Origin: Mesodorylaimus sp. YZB2_4
Lineage: Eukaryota > Nematoda > Enoplea > Dorylaimida > Dorylaimidae
NCBI GenBank assembly: GCA_030248295.1
Contig: JASANH010000233.1
Location: forward strand, 124,001-188,000
Direction of reading: 5' to 3'
Length of the DNA stretch: 64,000 nucleotides
Shown here: positions 36,324 through 47,497 of the stretch, one piece after another
Position numbering within the stretch: position 1 is the stretch's first letter
How the letters are laid out: every line of letters begins with the position of its first letter
Notes under the pieces: model-generated
Database searches by the model: none
The model's input: the letters and a program-made list of their open reading frames with translations, nothing else
What the model was told of the DNA's origin: nothing
Made by a program: the position numbers and the translations under genes

Positions 36324-36512
36324 TTACTTAAAAAACAGGAATTCACGCAACGATACTTTAAAAGCTTTTAGCCCTTTCACCACGATGTCATTTGGTAAGG
36401 AGTTCCGTAAAACAAGGGCGCTATGTTCAAATGACTGAGTAAAGGAAGAAGTCCTATGCTTCGTTACAACCAAATGGTGCGGCTCGACTGGGGTCCTGAA
36501 GCTTTTACGCAT
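36324..36512 (-). mobile_element. non-LTR retrotransposon fragment (ORF2 C-terminus)
   Basis: The minus frame reads RTSSFTQSFEHSALVLRNSL then PNDIVVKGLKAFKVSLREF. This is the pattern that closes ORF2 of jockey/CR1-like LINEs (RT.SF...a..LWNsLP...l..FK..l). Stops break the frame upstream at about 36.52-36.7 kb. A dead 5'-truncated copy. Confidence 0.7.
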
Positions 36513-37495
36513 GCGTGGTCTAAAGATTCAGTCGACAGGACACTATTCTGTGATCCAAACTGAAAAAGCTGTTTGCAAAATTTCTTTGCTAGCGAACTCT
36601 GCCTTTTCAAATTCCGTAAGCCGATACTTTTTGCTTAGACTTGCAAAGAGTCCCAGGCTGGGGAACGTTAGGCTTCAGCTAGCAGTCTTTTATTTCTAAC
36701 TCTCCCCCCCCCCCCCCCAACGAATCACACCAGCTGCATTACGTATACAAAATCATTTACGGTCAAAACAATTGTTCCGCTTCAAACTATAAGCTCATGT
36801 TAGATCGCTTTTAAAATTCGTAGTAAATAGGCTCCTGGTGCAGTCATTTCGAAGTGTCGCTGTGACTTTGCTTAAAGTACATTTTAAACGGATGCCGCGC
36901 CTTCTAAAACCATAGAGTTCAAGTTTAAGCCAGCTCGCCAAAGAAGGGTTCTTATAAACGTTTCTCATATCTCGCCCATCATATCTCCCATTGCACCCCC
37001 TCCCACCAGAGGCGCGTGCTGCGAATCACCCATCTTATTTCCCCATTTCCCAAATACAAAGCCGTAGATCTCATTTTTTTCTTCGAAAAAAAACTCCTCC
37101 CCAAATGGGACCAGAAAACGACAAATCTACTAGAGTCGAATGTGGTACTTCAATGAGAATAATGGCTCCCACTGGAATGCAGAAGTACATGTGTTTGCTT
37201 GAAAACGAAAACGATCAGAAATGAAAAACTTTGCTGTCTAAAGATTTTCTGTCAACTTATTGTCGCGTCTTGTACTTCAATACATCCACCTAACACGTGA
37301 CATTCGTCCGCCCAGTAAGTGTGGGTGTACCCCATTTTTTAATAAAAGTGGCTACCATTCGAGTAAAAATCGCTTTTTTGGTGTTTTGTTCCGTCTCTGA
37401 GCAGCTCGTTTTTGTGAGAACCTTTCGCTGTAGTGACCACAGGAAACTACTCGACTCTCGTATAAACGGGTTCGAGTCACTGACGGTGAAAGGAA
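36513..37495. other. LINE remnant then intergenic DNA
   Basis: Contains a C15 tract at 36704-36718. The part next to the LINE fragment may be further retrotransposon remnant. No gene recognised. Confidence 0.4.
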
Positions 37496-39757
37496 ATGAC
37501 TCACCATCCGTGGTGTCGCTTTCACAGGCGTCACTTATGTTTTGTAGTTTTGTTCCTGATCTGCGAGAATTTTCTATCGGAAGTAAATACGATGAAAGTG
37601 CCACTGCTAAGGGCTTTGACGGATGATGAACTGCGAGCTCAGAATGAATCCAGCTCGAGTTTGGAAGTTGATGAGTTGGCACTGTGGAAAAATATTTCGT
37701 CAACCATTATCGGGATGATCGAAGTTGAGATCAAGCTCGAGAAGGAACATGAAATGTGGAAAGAGGCGAATGGTAAGTGCGGATGAGCTCGTTTTTGAAT
37801 GCGGTAGGGCGCAGGCGCGTTCGTCGTGTTCATGTTTTGCTGCATCACCAAACACAGCTCTCACCGATAAAGGGGCGCGCAAAGTACAGGAATGATTTAC
37901 CTCGCTGGGAACCAAACAGTCGCCAGTAATTCAGCAGCCAGCGTGGCGAATCCACCCGGCCACCAGCTGATAATACGGCTAGCAACACATGATCTGGTCG
38001 CAATGGTTAAGACAGGGAATTTGAGCTCGCTCTGGACCTGATGGCTGAATCTGATGCAAATCCTTCTAAGATTGTCCCAGCATCTGCCGAAGCGAAGCCT
38101 GAAGCAGCCTCCCAATTCGCGCTTGTGTGCGACTATCAACCCACTCCACTTCCCTGTCCCGCAAAGTGCCCAGGCCCCTGTTATGGTGACGGAGTAAAGG
38201 TTCGTTAGCATTATGCTGTGCATTTCGTGTCTTACCATTCATTCAACAGGCTCATTTCAGGTGCTCTGTCGTGCTTACCCCAGTACAGCTGCTCTATAAT
38301 TGCTCACCCGCGAGGGAGCTATTGTAATTACCCTGGACCTTCGTATTAAGCGCACCTCCTGATCGTCAGTTGATTAATTCCTTTTAGCCGAATCCTTCTA
38401 GTTCTTCAACCTGACTTCATCTGTGCTTTTGTCGTGGCCTTCATCTGGGCGCTCATCAACTGTGAGCGCTCGGCGGCCGCGGTGATGCAGCGGTTCGGCA
38501 TTCGTTTCTCCATATTGCTTGGGAGCGAGTGGCTAGACTCGTCCCGGGTTCAATTCCCGGTGATGGAGGTCGGTTTGCGAACCACAGAACCTCGCTGGCC
38601 TTGCAGCCAGACCATGGGTGACTCAACTGGTACCGCCGAGGTGCTCCGAGTGGAAAGACTGAAGCCAAACGAGGAGACAGTCTCGGGTGTCCAACACCGA
38701 CAGGGTTTGAAGCCCACCCGCCATCGTCCGAGGAAGTCGGTGTCCAGTCCACGGTGCCCTGCGTGGAGGTGCTTCTAGTGGAGACACGCAGAGGGACGCT
38801 ACTGTGTGTGCCGGTCCCCGCACAGCCCTGCTTATAAGGTTTGACTGCTGGCCGGCTACTGTAGGCAATAAATGTTTCAGCCAACAAAAATTTTTTAAGT
38901 AAACAAAACTGTGAGCGCTGTCCAAAATCACAATTGCCATGCCTACTGTGAGACAAGCTAGAGTTTCTTTCCAGCCTGATGCGACAGATTGAAAAGGCGT
39001 GTTTGGCCCGCGGGGAAGATATACTGAGCAGTACTGTACGGGTATATTGGGTTGCCTTCGTTGGCTGGTCGATACAATTATAAACCCGTCGGGTTGCCGT
39101 CTCGGGCTCCTACGATTAGGAGGCCTGCCCCGAGTGTTTTTGAGACTGTTCGCTCCTTGCGGCACCTTCTCCAAGGTATAGCAGTTTAGCCAGTTGCAGC
39201 GTTAATTGAATTTCCTGCCCCCATTCCTGCGGCAGTGACAGGCCATACTCGTAAATAGCACCATCCTGCGGGTGTACCGCAAGCAGAAGCACTAAAATGC
39301 ATTTATACTCGTACGCGTACAGTACCCTGGCCAAGGCCACAATAATCATATCACGCGCTCTGCTCTTACAATATCGTATCCACTTTCAGGTTCACCTTAC
39401 GATCACGCAAGCAGGACCACTTCCAATGAACGGAACATATATCTCGTCAAACACCCCTGGGAAACACTTGAAGACGCCACATTCTCTCCGGCTGCTCTAG
39501 CTGTCCTCGTGGCCTTGGCCGTGGCAGTGTTCGGCTTTGTGGTCATTATTGGCGCCAGGATGATCCAGATGTAAGTTCGCAGATGTCGTATTTCTCATGC
39601 GGTTATCTCTAAATTGGAATTCAGGTGGTGCACAGACAGAGCAGTCCATCAGCAAGATGCGGTGGGCAGGGATTTGAAAGACATGGAAGAACAGATCGAT
39701 ATGAAAAGCTTCACGAATCCAGTATTCCATCTACATCTTCAAGATGGTTTTGATTGA
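37496..39757 (+). CDS. single-pass type I membrane protein with FxNPxF endocytic-type tail
   Basis: Exons 37496-37772, 39390-39570 and 39625-39757 join in phase (1, then 2) to 196 residues. The N-terminus looks like a signal sequence: basic start, core LCFVVLFLICENFL. The luminal part is about 90 residues with sequons NES and NIS and an acidic, Glu/Lys-rich helix. TM segment: AALAVLVALAVAVFGFVVII. The 43-residue tail ends MKSFTNPVFHLHLQDGFD; FTNPVF fits FxNPxF/Y, the motif read by PTB adaptors such as Dab2 and ARH in clathrin uptake (known from LDL-receptor and amnionless tails). No cysteine-rich amnionless or LDLR ectodomain is present, so it is neither. Intron 1 (1.6 kb) contains a SINE. 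Function unknown; an endocytic co-receptor is an inference. Confidence 0.68.
38475..38899 (+). mobile_element. tRNA-derived SINE, copy 2
   Basis: The head has GTGATGCAGCGG (A box, one change from consensus) and the B box GGTTCAATTCC. The body matches copy 1 at 12166-12668, and an AATAAA and A/T-rich tail follow. It lies in intron 1 of the FxNPxF protein gene, same strand. Confidence 0.87.
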
Positions 39758-40328
39758 TGAATTTTTACAAATAATCATGGCTTTTTATATTATTTGCTAG
39801 CTCGTATTACATATTTTTCCTACTGTGGTGGAGTGTACGTAGAATGCAGTGCAAGTGAAAGAATGGCCAAGTCTCCAGTGTAAATCGGATGCAGTGCTGT
39901 CCTATGTAAAGCCAATCTAGATGGACGATGAATAGGAACCGGAAGCTATGATAATAGGATCACGGGTTTTATGTGGTTCTGTACGTCAAGATACCAGGAT
40001 CCACAATGACCTGAACATGACTTGAACATGAGGCGATGGAATGGTGTGGGAGGTAGCAAGGTACCAACTATTTTGATGCAAATGATGGCTCAAGCAACAA
40101 CCGTCATTATAAAATATTAATCACCTCGGATCTGAATCCCATGATGTTGTGCTTCAGTGAGGAAGTATGTCCACCTGCACAGAACGTATGCCCGTACACA
40201 TTTGCATGGATAAGCTGATCCGGTGCCACAGAATTTCGCTAATACAGCCTGTACGAGTATGTGTTTCCTGTGTTGTGCCGTCAGCTGTGCGGTCTTTATG
40301 ACCTCGCTCTTACATGATCACGATCAGA
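39758..40328. other. intergenic, no gene recognised
   Basis: 3' flanks of two convergent loci. Nothing recognised. Confidence 0.5.
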
Positions 40329-41273
40329 TCAAGGTGCTTCACTGACCACTCCAACTGCGTTCGTTAAGTGCCCAGACATTCGTGCTAACTTTCGAGCAGC
40401 TCGACGAAATTCGCTATTGAAAACGAGACTGGCCACAATAGTGATAATGGCATTCGCGCCGTAGGCTATTGTAGCATAATTGCCGACCTGGGGCGGCACA
40501 GGAAAGATGTTACTCAAAAACAATATCGCATTTGGAACAACGACTAAAACGAAATCAGTGACGCAAATGCTCATTACTGTTTTAGTTAATGATAGCTGCC
40601 TCTTCATCCTGGCCGCGTCTCCGTCCGCCAATGGCAAGGTGGCAATGTGACGACTTCCCAGTACGAATGCGCAAACAGTGATCATGACTGAAAAAGGTCA
40701 CTGACCACAGAAAATGCCAAATAATACGAGACGTAAGACTAAGCGAATACTTTGGGCTGGACGCACTCGCAGGTGCTCACAGGACCTGGAGCAGCCCACG
40801 CTGTGCAAAATGAAGCAATTAGGGAACCAACAGTGAGCACATATCCGTGTAACATTTCTACCCATGCCTTGGGTCGAGTACATCTGCTTTAGAACCACGA
40901 GGGCGCCGTAAAGACCAACAAACGTTCGATGGCTGCAATGAGCAGCATTATTGCCAGTGACTGGAACACAAACGGGCACAGGTCGGGGAACAGGACCAGG
41001 ACACAGTCCCAAGGGTATCGAGCTTCGCTAAGAATGTCCACATTCAGAAGACGATATAAACCAGCCCAAACGAGATGCACCCCGCATAAAAAGTGGCCGC
41101 AAGTCACACCAAAAAGTAGAGCAGACTTTTTTTAGCAGTTTGCGATCACTGAACAAAGTAATGAACGCAGTTAAGTTGGCAAATTTAGCCGCTATGCCCA
41201 CACCGATATAGACTCCGAAAGCTGGTATCTTGTATTGTAAGGAGGGCAGGGTTGTGTTGGACACTGTTGACAT
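40329..41273 (-). pseudogene. rhodopsin-like GPCR pseudogene
   Basis: All parts of a 7TM receptor can be followed in order on the minus strand, but not in one frame. TM1 (ATG 41273, NTT sequon, VYIGVGIAAKF) runs to LLKK at an A7 run near 41125, where losing one base restores the next block. TM2-TM3 (ALLFGVTCGHFL to MLLIAAIERLLVFTAP) stops at a TAA near 40893. The same frame continues with TM4 (WVEMLHGYVLTVGSLI) and hits TAG near 40738. TM5-TM7 (ATG 40685, VCAFVLGSRH, ICVTDFVLVVVPNAIL, YGANAIITIVASLVFNSEFRRA) are in another frame. One shift, two stops and a second shift make decay far more likely than introns. Similarity is to srsx-type orphan receptors at most. Confidence 0.75.
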
Positions 41274-42228
41274 AATGCAATCTGACTGCAATCTGAGGTT
41301 GCGACATCTACCCCTGGCACTCACGCAAGGTACTGTAGGACGGAAGTGCAGCAGATGGGCTATCTAAAGGTCATGCCTCATTTACTGTAAGTGACATTTT
41401 CGCAATGATGCCATAATGAGGAGGGATGAGCAAAGGGGACATCGCCGGTTAGTGACAGCAATCAACTCAGTGCATGCAGGCAGCTGACACAGCTGAAAGG
41501 AGCATAGCTATCTAAAGTTGGTGATAACCCAAATGCATGGCTAATATGAGGTATTTGCGAGAATTAATAGATAGCTGAAGACAATACTAGCATTATCGAC
41601 AAGAAAAGAGTGCCTTTTATGATGGGCACATAGGTTTTTATGGAGTTCTTGACAGGCCGAAACGAACAAAGGGTGGCTCGCGTTTTTGCTCGGGACAACC
41701 CTATGCGACAATGTCAAGGCATATGCCCCCCCCCCCAATAATTGTTTCTCTCTACTTATTTAAAAGCAGAATACGAAAATTGGAGGAGGCTTGAGGGAAA
41801 ACAGGGGCCACAGTGCAGACTCGATCTGTATACTTCTTGGCTTTGCTCACTCACTTCCGCTGCCAGTGAAGACACATCCTCGATCTGGGGAGATCCTAAG
41901 CTGACACGAGCCATGTCCTATATCTCTCTGATCATCTTGAGTTTGGGAAATGCTGCTATAAGGATATCTTGATTGAGAAGGCGACACCAGCAGGTGGTTA
42001 TTTCATCGCACAGCTGGGAAACTTGTGCAGGAGTTCAAGAAGCAGCTATCGCATGTATAGCAGGGTGCGAAAGACTGGAACAAAATTTCCTGCAGTCCAT
42101 TAAGGGCAATTTGAGGGAGAGGACAATGAACGGAAACGCACGTCATATTAGGCTACGAGAGCACAGGCGCCCCAAATACTCCTTTAGTTTCTCCTAGAAG
42201 CCATTTGGTAAAGTAAATTCTCCCTCAA
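41274..42228. other. intergenic, no gene recognised
   Basis: Contains a C11 tract at 41726-41736. No supported gene. Confidence 0.5.
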
Positions 42229-42297
42229 ATGCATGTTCGGTATTTGACAGCCGAGACTGTGTGCTCGTTTGGCCTCCTTATCTCTACTTGGAGCATC
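42229..42297 (-). mobile_element. SINE fragment
   Basis: About 70 bp (ATGTTCGGTATTTGACAGCC... to TTGGAGCAT) matches the SINE body also seen at 43289-43360. It abuts the kelch-like pseudogene fragment. Confidence 0.6.
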
Positions 42298-42298
42298 T

Positions 42299-43285
42299 AT
42301 TTTGGTTTGGCACAACAACATTTAAATCTTCAATGGTGTTACTCGATGCAGTCGATGCGCATGGAACGATTTCGAAAAAAAGCTGGCAACCATTATACCA
42401 GAAAAGCTTGTTGTAGGCAATTTTGTTCTGATTTGTGCCGTAGGTCAACGGTGTTCCCATGGGTGAGCGACAATCTGGATGAGCGACACCATGGGTAAGC
42501 GACAATGTAGAAGGAATGACCCAAGTCAATGTGACTAATGAGCGACAACGAGTAAACGAGCAATATAGTTATTATGCTTATAATACCCGTACATACAGAA
42601 GTCCTTGTACACCTGAACTTATTTAAATTTTGACATTTTACTTGATCAACCCAGATTACAATCACAATTATTTATTTTGAACTTAAAAACAACCTATAAG
42701 CTGGTGACATTTGTCATGGGACTTTTAGGAGCCTGTCAGGGTCAGATTCATCAGGCGAAAATGCGACTAAACACTCTAAGGAGGTTTTCTTCAAGAAGTC
42801 GATAGTGGACAAATTAGTTATCGTCAAAAACGTGAGAGAAAACGTTTATAACTTTCGCATTTCGCCTCATGCTCGATGCCAACTATTCGTGATAAATGCC
42901 GAACTTGCATTTTAACAATTCTTCTCATTTCCCTAGGACTATTGTGTTTTTCGTAACTCGATCAAAAATTTTTGCTTAAAATCTTACGTGCCTGCGCATC
43001 ATACTTGAATTTCTTTATCCCTGTAAGTTTTTCTCAGTGCATTGTCGCTCATCCATGGTGTAGCTTATTCAAGCCACGCTGACCTGGGTCAATATTATGC
43101 ACTGTCGCTCACTCGTGGTGTCGCTCATCTAAGTTGCCACTCACCCATGGTTGAACGAGGTCAACATTAATCGCGCTTGCAAAGAGAAGATCTTGTCGCC
43201 ACGCTTATCATCCTCCAATTGATCGTATGACTTGTGGGTCCAGGTTTTTGTTGAAAGTTGCAGAGTGGAGACGACTCGTAGGATC
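42299..43285 (-). pseudogene. fragment of the secreted kelch-like family (copy 3), split by a transposon
   Basis: Two blocks, 43285-43166 and 42441-42299, align in order with the middle of the kelch-like genes (STLQLSTKTWTHKSYD, GDKIFSLQ, then the block ending VVVPNQN). Together they are under 100 codons. The 708-bp element at 42450-43157 separates them. Both outer edges abut SINE sequence, so the original gene is truncated on both sides. Confidence 0.85.
42450..43157. mobile_element. 708-bp non-autonomous inverted-repeat transposon with 8-bp TSD
   Basis: AGGTCAAC at 42442-42449 is repeated at 43158-43165, a clear target-site duplication. The left end GTTCCCATGGGTGAGCGACA mirrors the right end, which reads inward TTCAACCATGGGTGAGTGGC. 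Both ends carry several further units of (T)GAGCGACAA/C spaced irregularly (left) or its complement TCGCTCAYC (right). No coding capacity. The TSD length and iterated ends fit a Mutator-like (MULE) derivative. Confidence 0.85.
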
Positions 43286-43288
43286 TCC

Positions 43289-43455
43289 CTCCAAACATGT
43301 TCGGTGTCCAACAGTCGAGACTTTCTTCTCGTTTGGCGTCGGTCTCTCCACTTGGAGCATCGACATAGCGGATCAGTCACCCATTGCCTGGCGTGCAAGG
43401 TCAGCGAAGGTTTGCAAACCGACCTCAGTCACCGGGAATTGGACCCTGGACGAGC
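43289..43455 (-). mobile_element. SINE fragment
   Basis: The body and a degenerate B-box end of the SINE family (ACCGACCTCAGTCACCGGG to TGGACCCTGGAC on the plus strand). The tRNA A-box part is missing. Confidence 0.75.
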
Positions 43456-44175
43456 ATAAAAAATAACATCGCCTGGTTCTTTCCCGGTTGAAATTCAACT
43501 TCCAATTGTGAAAATAGAGCGGAAGAAAGAAGCGGCCAGGAAGCGCCAGAAATACGCTCCTTTTAAATTTCCCGCCTGTGGAAATCGGGAGACAAATATA
43601 CAATTTTTTTATTTTTCACGGAACACAAACACTCTAATGCAAATTAGATCGACCGCAGAGAAAAGGTGAGAAACTTATATATCATATTTTCTCGCGGTTT
43701 CCAGAATAAGCAGCCTAAACCGATCATAAGCGGCGCACAGGAGCGAAATTCAAACGGCGCGTACTTCCGGCACTTGGTTACCGCTACATTCTTCCTCTCT
43801 ATTTTCACAATTAGAAGTCGAATTTCAACCGAAGAATCCAATCGATGCCATTTTTCGTGCTCTGTCGAAAAAATTCGTGCCTGAAATGTACCTATCTCGT
43901 CTTGGCCCCAGAACAGCCCCGACTCCTTTCCCTTTTCTGACCTAATTTACTCTAGATTTCCAAAAAGAGCACATACCACAAAAACTTTTCAATACTTCCA
44001 AATTATCAGGCTCACTCAAATACTGCGTGCTTCCAACTCTACACAAAATAATCATGAGGATAATTTTTATTTGCCTCGCTTCTAACTAGTCCAGTGCCTC
44101 AGGCACTCTCTCAGCTGTAGTGCCTATGCAGCCAGCTGTCACAAACAATAAAATTCCCTTTCTTTCTGACTTCAG
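43456..44175. other. upstream region of kelch-like copy 1
   Basis: By analogy with copy 2, a short signal-peptide exon should lie here, but none with ATG, hydrophobic core and phase-1 donor was found. A frame at 44054 (MRIIFICLA) looks like a signal start but has no donor. SINE insertion may have displaced the original exon. Confidence 0.4.
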
Positions 44176-45209
44176 CTTTGAACGTGGGTCCATTTAACCA
44201 CGTTGCACAAGGCGTCTACGAAGCATGGAAGCAAGTCAACCCTGAAAATGTGAATGGTGGTAGATTTGCCGCTGAATACGGCGACGGAAAATTGTGGTTG
44301 GTCAGCCAACGCATATTTCGTCATGGATTCGAAGATCCGTGGGATTCGGCAGCTCGCGGGGGAATCGTCTCGACCTTGCAGCTGTCGACGAAAACCTGGA
44401 CCCACAAATCATACGATCGATTAGACGATGATAAACACGGCGACAAGATCTTCTCTTTGCAAAGGCGCTTATTCATGCTGACTTATGGCACAAGTCAGAA
44501 CAAGATTGCCTACCACAAGCTTTTTTGGTGGAGTGACGAAACAACTCAATGGCTGCCTGTGTTTTTCGAAATCGATCTATTCGCATCGACTGTGTCGGCT
44601 AACGACATCGAGTATTTAAGCGTAGTTGTACCAAACCAAAATGGAAATATAGCCTATGCTGTGGCGTCAGCTCATGCGAATGCTTACATAGGCTCTGAAA
44701 TCGCGTTCGCCGAGCTGAAGGTAAAATTTCAAGGAAGTATAGTTGTCAAAGCCACGCTGAAACCCTTGGCTCACCAAGTAGTTCAGGAACCGTCAGCGGT
44801 TTTTTTCACCGCAGTCAAAAACCGCAAATTGTATGCACTCGTTCAAGATTATTACAGCGAAGGCTACGTCCCTGATTATGGCCTTGCATACGTTCTCGAT
44901 CTGAAAACGAACCTGGTTGGCAATGTCAGCCTGAGCGGTCCGAGTCCCGGAGTGTATTTTTTAAATGAAAATATGCATCAAACAAACAACGAAATTTTGA
45001 TGGTTGGTGGCCTCCAATCGTACGAGTTTGGTAAATTTCGCGATGTCGATGACATCTACGCCCTTAACCTAGACGCACTTCGATGGGAGAAGACATCGCA
45101 CAAGATCCCGAAAGGCGCTGGTCGAAAGTCAGTTTATGATCAGCAGGGCAAGAGATTGTTTCTGATTGGGTTGAACGAAGGTGTGAAGGAAGCTCAAGTC
45201 GCTAGCTAA
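44176..45209 (+). CDS. secreted kelch-like protein, copy 1 (main exon)
   Basis: The exon opens after TTCTGACTTCAG and runs to TAA 45207-45209, 344 codons, in the same register as copy 2. It begins LNVGPFNHVAQGVYEAWKQ. Kelch-like strands recur: RFAAEYGDGKLWLVSQ, GGIVSTLQLSTKTWTHKSY, FMLTYGT, ILMVGGLQSYEFG, DDIYALNLDALRWEK and RKSVYDQQGKRLFLIG. The pattern (hydrophobic strand, Gly-Gly, Tyr, Trp) fits a beta-propeller. The signal-peptide exon seen in copy 2 is not found here, so this copy may lack a start or use another exon. Family and role unknown. Confidence 0.7.
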
Positions 45210-46041
45210 TATGTTCGTGCGACAATGTGCTGAAATGCTATCTGAGGCAGTAAAGAGGAATCGTTGATCTTTACTTCAGATTTTGTCTTAAGATACCCTG
45301 TCTCAGGACTTGTATCTGACGGTTATGCTTTGCGAATTTCACTTATCAGGCTTGGCAAAATGGCATTTCCAGGCCTCTCAAATTTTTAGTCAATATTCAG
45401 CCTATTGAGAATACCTCGAAACATCATGTAAGATGAGGCTCAAGAGAATTCAGAGCTCAGAAATTCGAGTGAGTAAGGGCAGAAAGTTTTATTAGAAAAA
45501 GAGGGCACGTTATTCGCCATGTTGAATACTATGCGTTAGTAACAAAATTTTTTATCAGAGTATACATTCGATTACATTCTGGGTGCGGGGGGGGGGGGCG
45601 ATGACAGCATTTTTATTCGTGTGGTGCTTTCATCATGCGACGCCCATTTTTATCAGGACACGTATAGCATCGTAACTACTGTATGCGAGAAGAAATTAGT
45701 TCCTCTCCATAAAGAACAGCAGGAATACTGTGAATCCTTACGATTAGTTACGCGTCACTTACAACAGGGTTTCACAGGGGGTCCGGCCTGGTAGATATAC
45801 TGCACTGAAAGTGAGAGGAGGTTATCGTTAGTAAAGGATTTCGAGACTCTTAAATACAGGAGGCAAACTTACAGATTATTTAAAAGAAGTGCTCACTCTC
45901 TTTTATGACAAGCCACTAAAAATACTCTTAATTGCAGCAAATGTATTAACTGTGCGGCAAGTTGTCGAAGTGACCCTGGTTGACCTTCGGGTGGCTACAA
46001 TAGGTAAGCACGTAACGATCAATTATCGAACAATAGTCCTA
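45210..46041. other. intergenic, no gene recognised
   Basis: Between the inverted kelch-like genes. Holds a G12 tract at 45587-45598. No gene. Confidence 0.5.
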
Positions 46042-46185
46042 GCGAACAACTGATTACCTGCAATTGACCTAGGCGAACAATTGCTCACGAAGAAACGACC
46101 TAGCGAATATTTTATTATTGGCGAACAATTGCTGGCGAACAAGTGCCCGCGAACAATTGTCCGCGAACAACTGTAGGCGAACACT
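46042..46185. repeat. iterated GCGAACAA array
   Basis: GCGAACA occurs at least seven times in about 145 bp, the last four roughly 14 bp apart (about 46135, 46149, 46163 and 46178). It resembles the iterated ends of the elements at 42450 and 51080, but no inverted partner array was found in the window. Confidence 0.75.
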
Positions 46186-47497
46186 TGACCGGACACCAGA
46201 AGGGATCGGGCACTAGTGCATATTCAGGAAGATTCAACAAAAGTCTGGACAAGAATTCAAACAAGAAAGACTGTGAATGACTGCTACTGCTAAAATCGAA
46301 ATTGCCGTCTGCAGACTTTATATTTTTTAGCAGATGACGGAAAAGAAACTGATATTCAGCATGGAACTCCAGAATAAAGCAATGTACAGCATGAAGCCTG
46401 ATTTGTTCGGTTCACGATCAGCTTGAATGCACGTGGCATTTTGTGCTCAATAATTCCGTGGCACGTCAAAAGATCGCGGGAAAAGGTCGCAACAAAAAGA
46501 TCGCAAGGGGAAAAAACCCCAACTGTATTGTCACGACAAGAAAATCTTTTTTCATTTTTACATATACTGTATTGTCATGAGCGCGGAGAATAAAGTATTT
46601 CATTTAAAAAGCATATTTTAAAAGTTGTAATTATGAGCGACACCTCGCAAATAATCCATGATATCTCTGTTACCTGCATACCAGTGAGGGCTGTGCGATA
46701 GCAGCTGCAAATTCCTGTCAAATTTCTGAGGGCTGTGTGAGGGCTGTGAGGGTCCAACCCCTGTGAGAGTCCAATCCCTGAGGGCTGTGAGGGCTGTGCG
46801 ATAGCAGTTGCAAATTCCTGTTCATGTACCTTATTCCTTATTCTGGAAGTTTTCTAGTTTTTAATGTTCTGCTCTTTTCCATGTCTTTCAATGCCTGAGT
46901 GCAGTGTAACTGCTTCATTGAAAGTAAAGTCATACGTCATAAGTCATAAGTCCATAGACGAAATCAAAATCCGATTTGGACCTTCGCCGCTGTCACGCTA
47001 TAAAAACTGTTGGCTACCTTCGCTTCGTTGAAATTCCGGAGGAATGATCACGTCTTCCAGCGATCTAGGATTTGGAAGCACATCGCCAAGTATTCCCCGT
47101 CGTGTTCTCTAAACTTTACGTTTTATACATGGAAGCTGACCTTGCACAGCAGCTGACAACCCAGCCGTCACTGCGACAATAATCTGATGAGTTGATTCCT
47201 GAGCTCCTGATGCTCGATCTTTGATAAATAATTCACGTGCCAAAACATAGAAACCTGAGCAGGAGTACTTTCAAGGCAAACTGGAAAAATGGCTGAACTA
47301 TCAAACCGTACAAAAGTTGGTGCACTATTGCCTATAATCCTTACGTAAAGTGACGATAAGCCCACTTATGTTTTAGAGAATGAAAAGTCAAAGGCACTAC
47401 AAGAGGATGACTTTTATGATTGGCACGTTGATCCCAACGTTATTTCCTTCTTATTCCACTGACAGCACTGAAATTTCCCAACTACAAGCTTACAATA
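46186..47497. other. intergenic with minor repeats
   Basis: Holds a short (A)AAAGRTCGC array (46467-46515) and a direct repeat of about 33 bp (46685-46718 and 46789-46822, GAGGGCTGTGCGATAGCAG). No gene recognised. Confidence 0.5.
46467..46515. repeat. iterated AAAAGRTCGC array (three units)
   Basis: Three AAAAGATCGC/AAAAGGTCGC units, 13-15 bp apart, next to AAGGGGAAAAAACCCC. Possible end of another inverted-repeat element. Confidence 0.6.
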
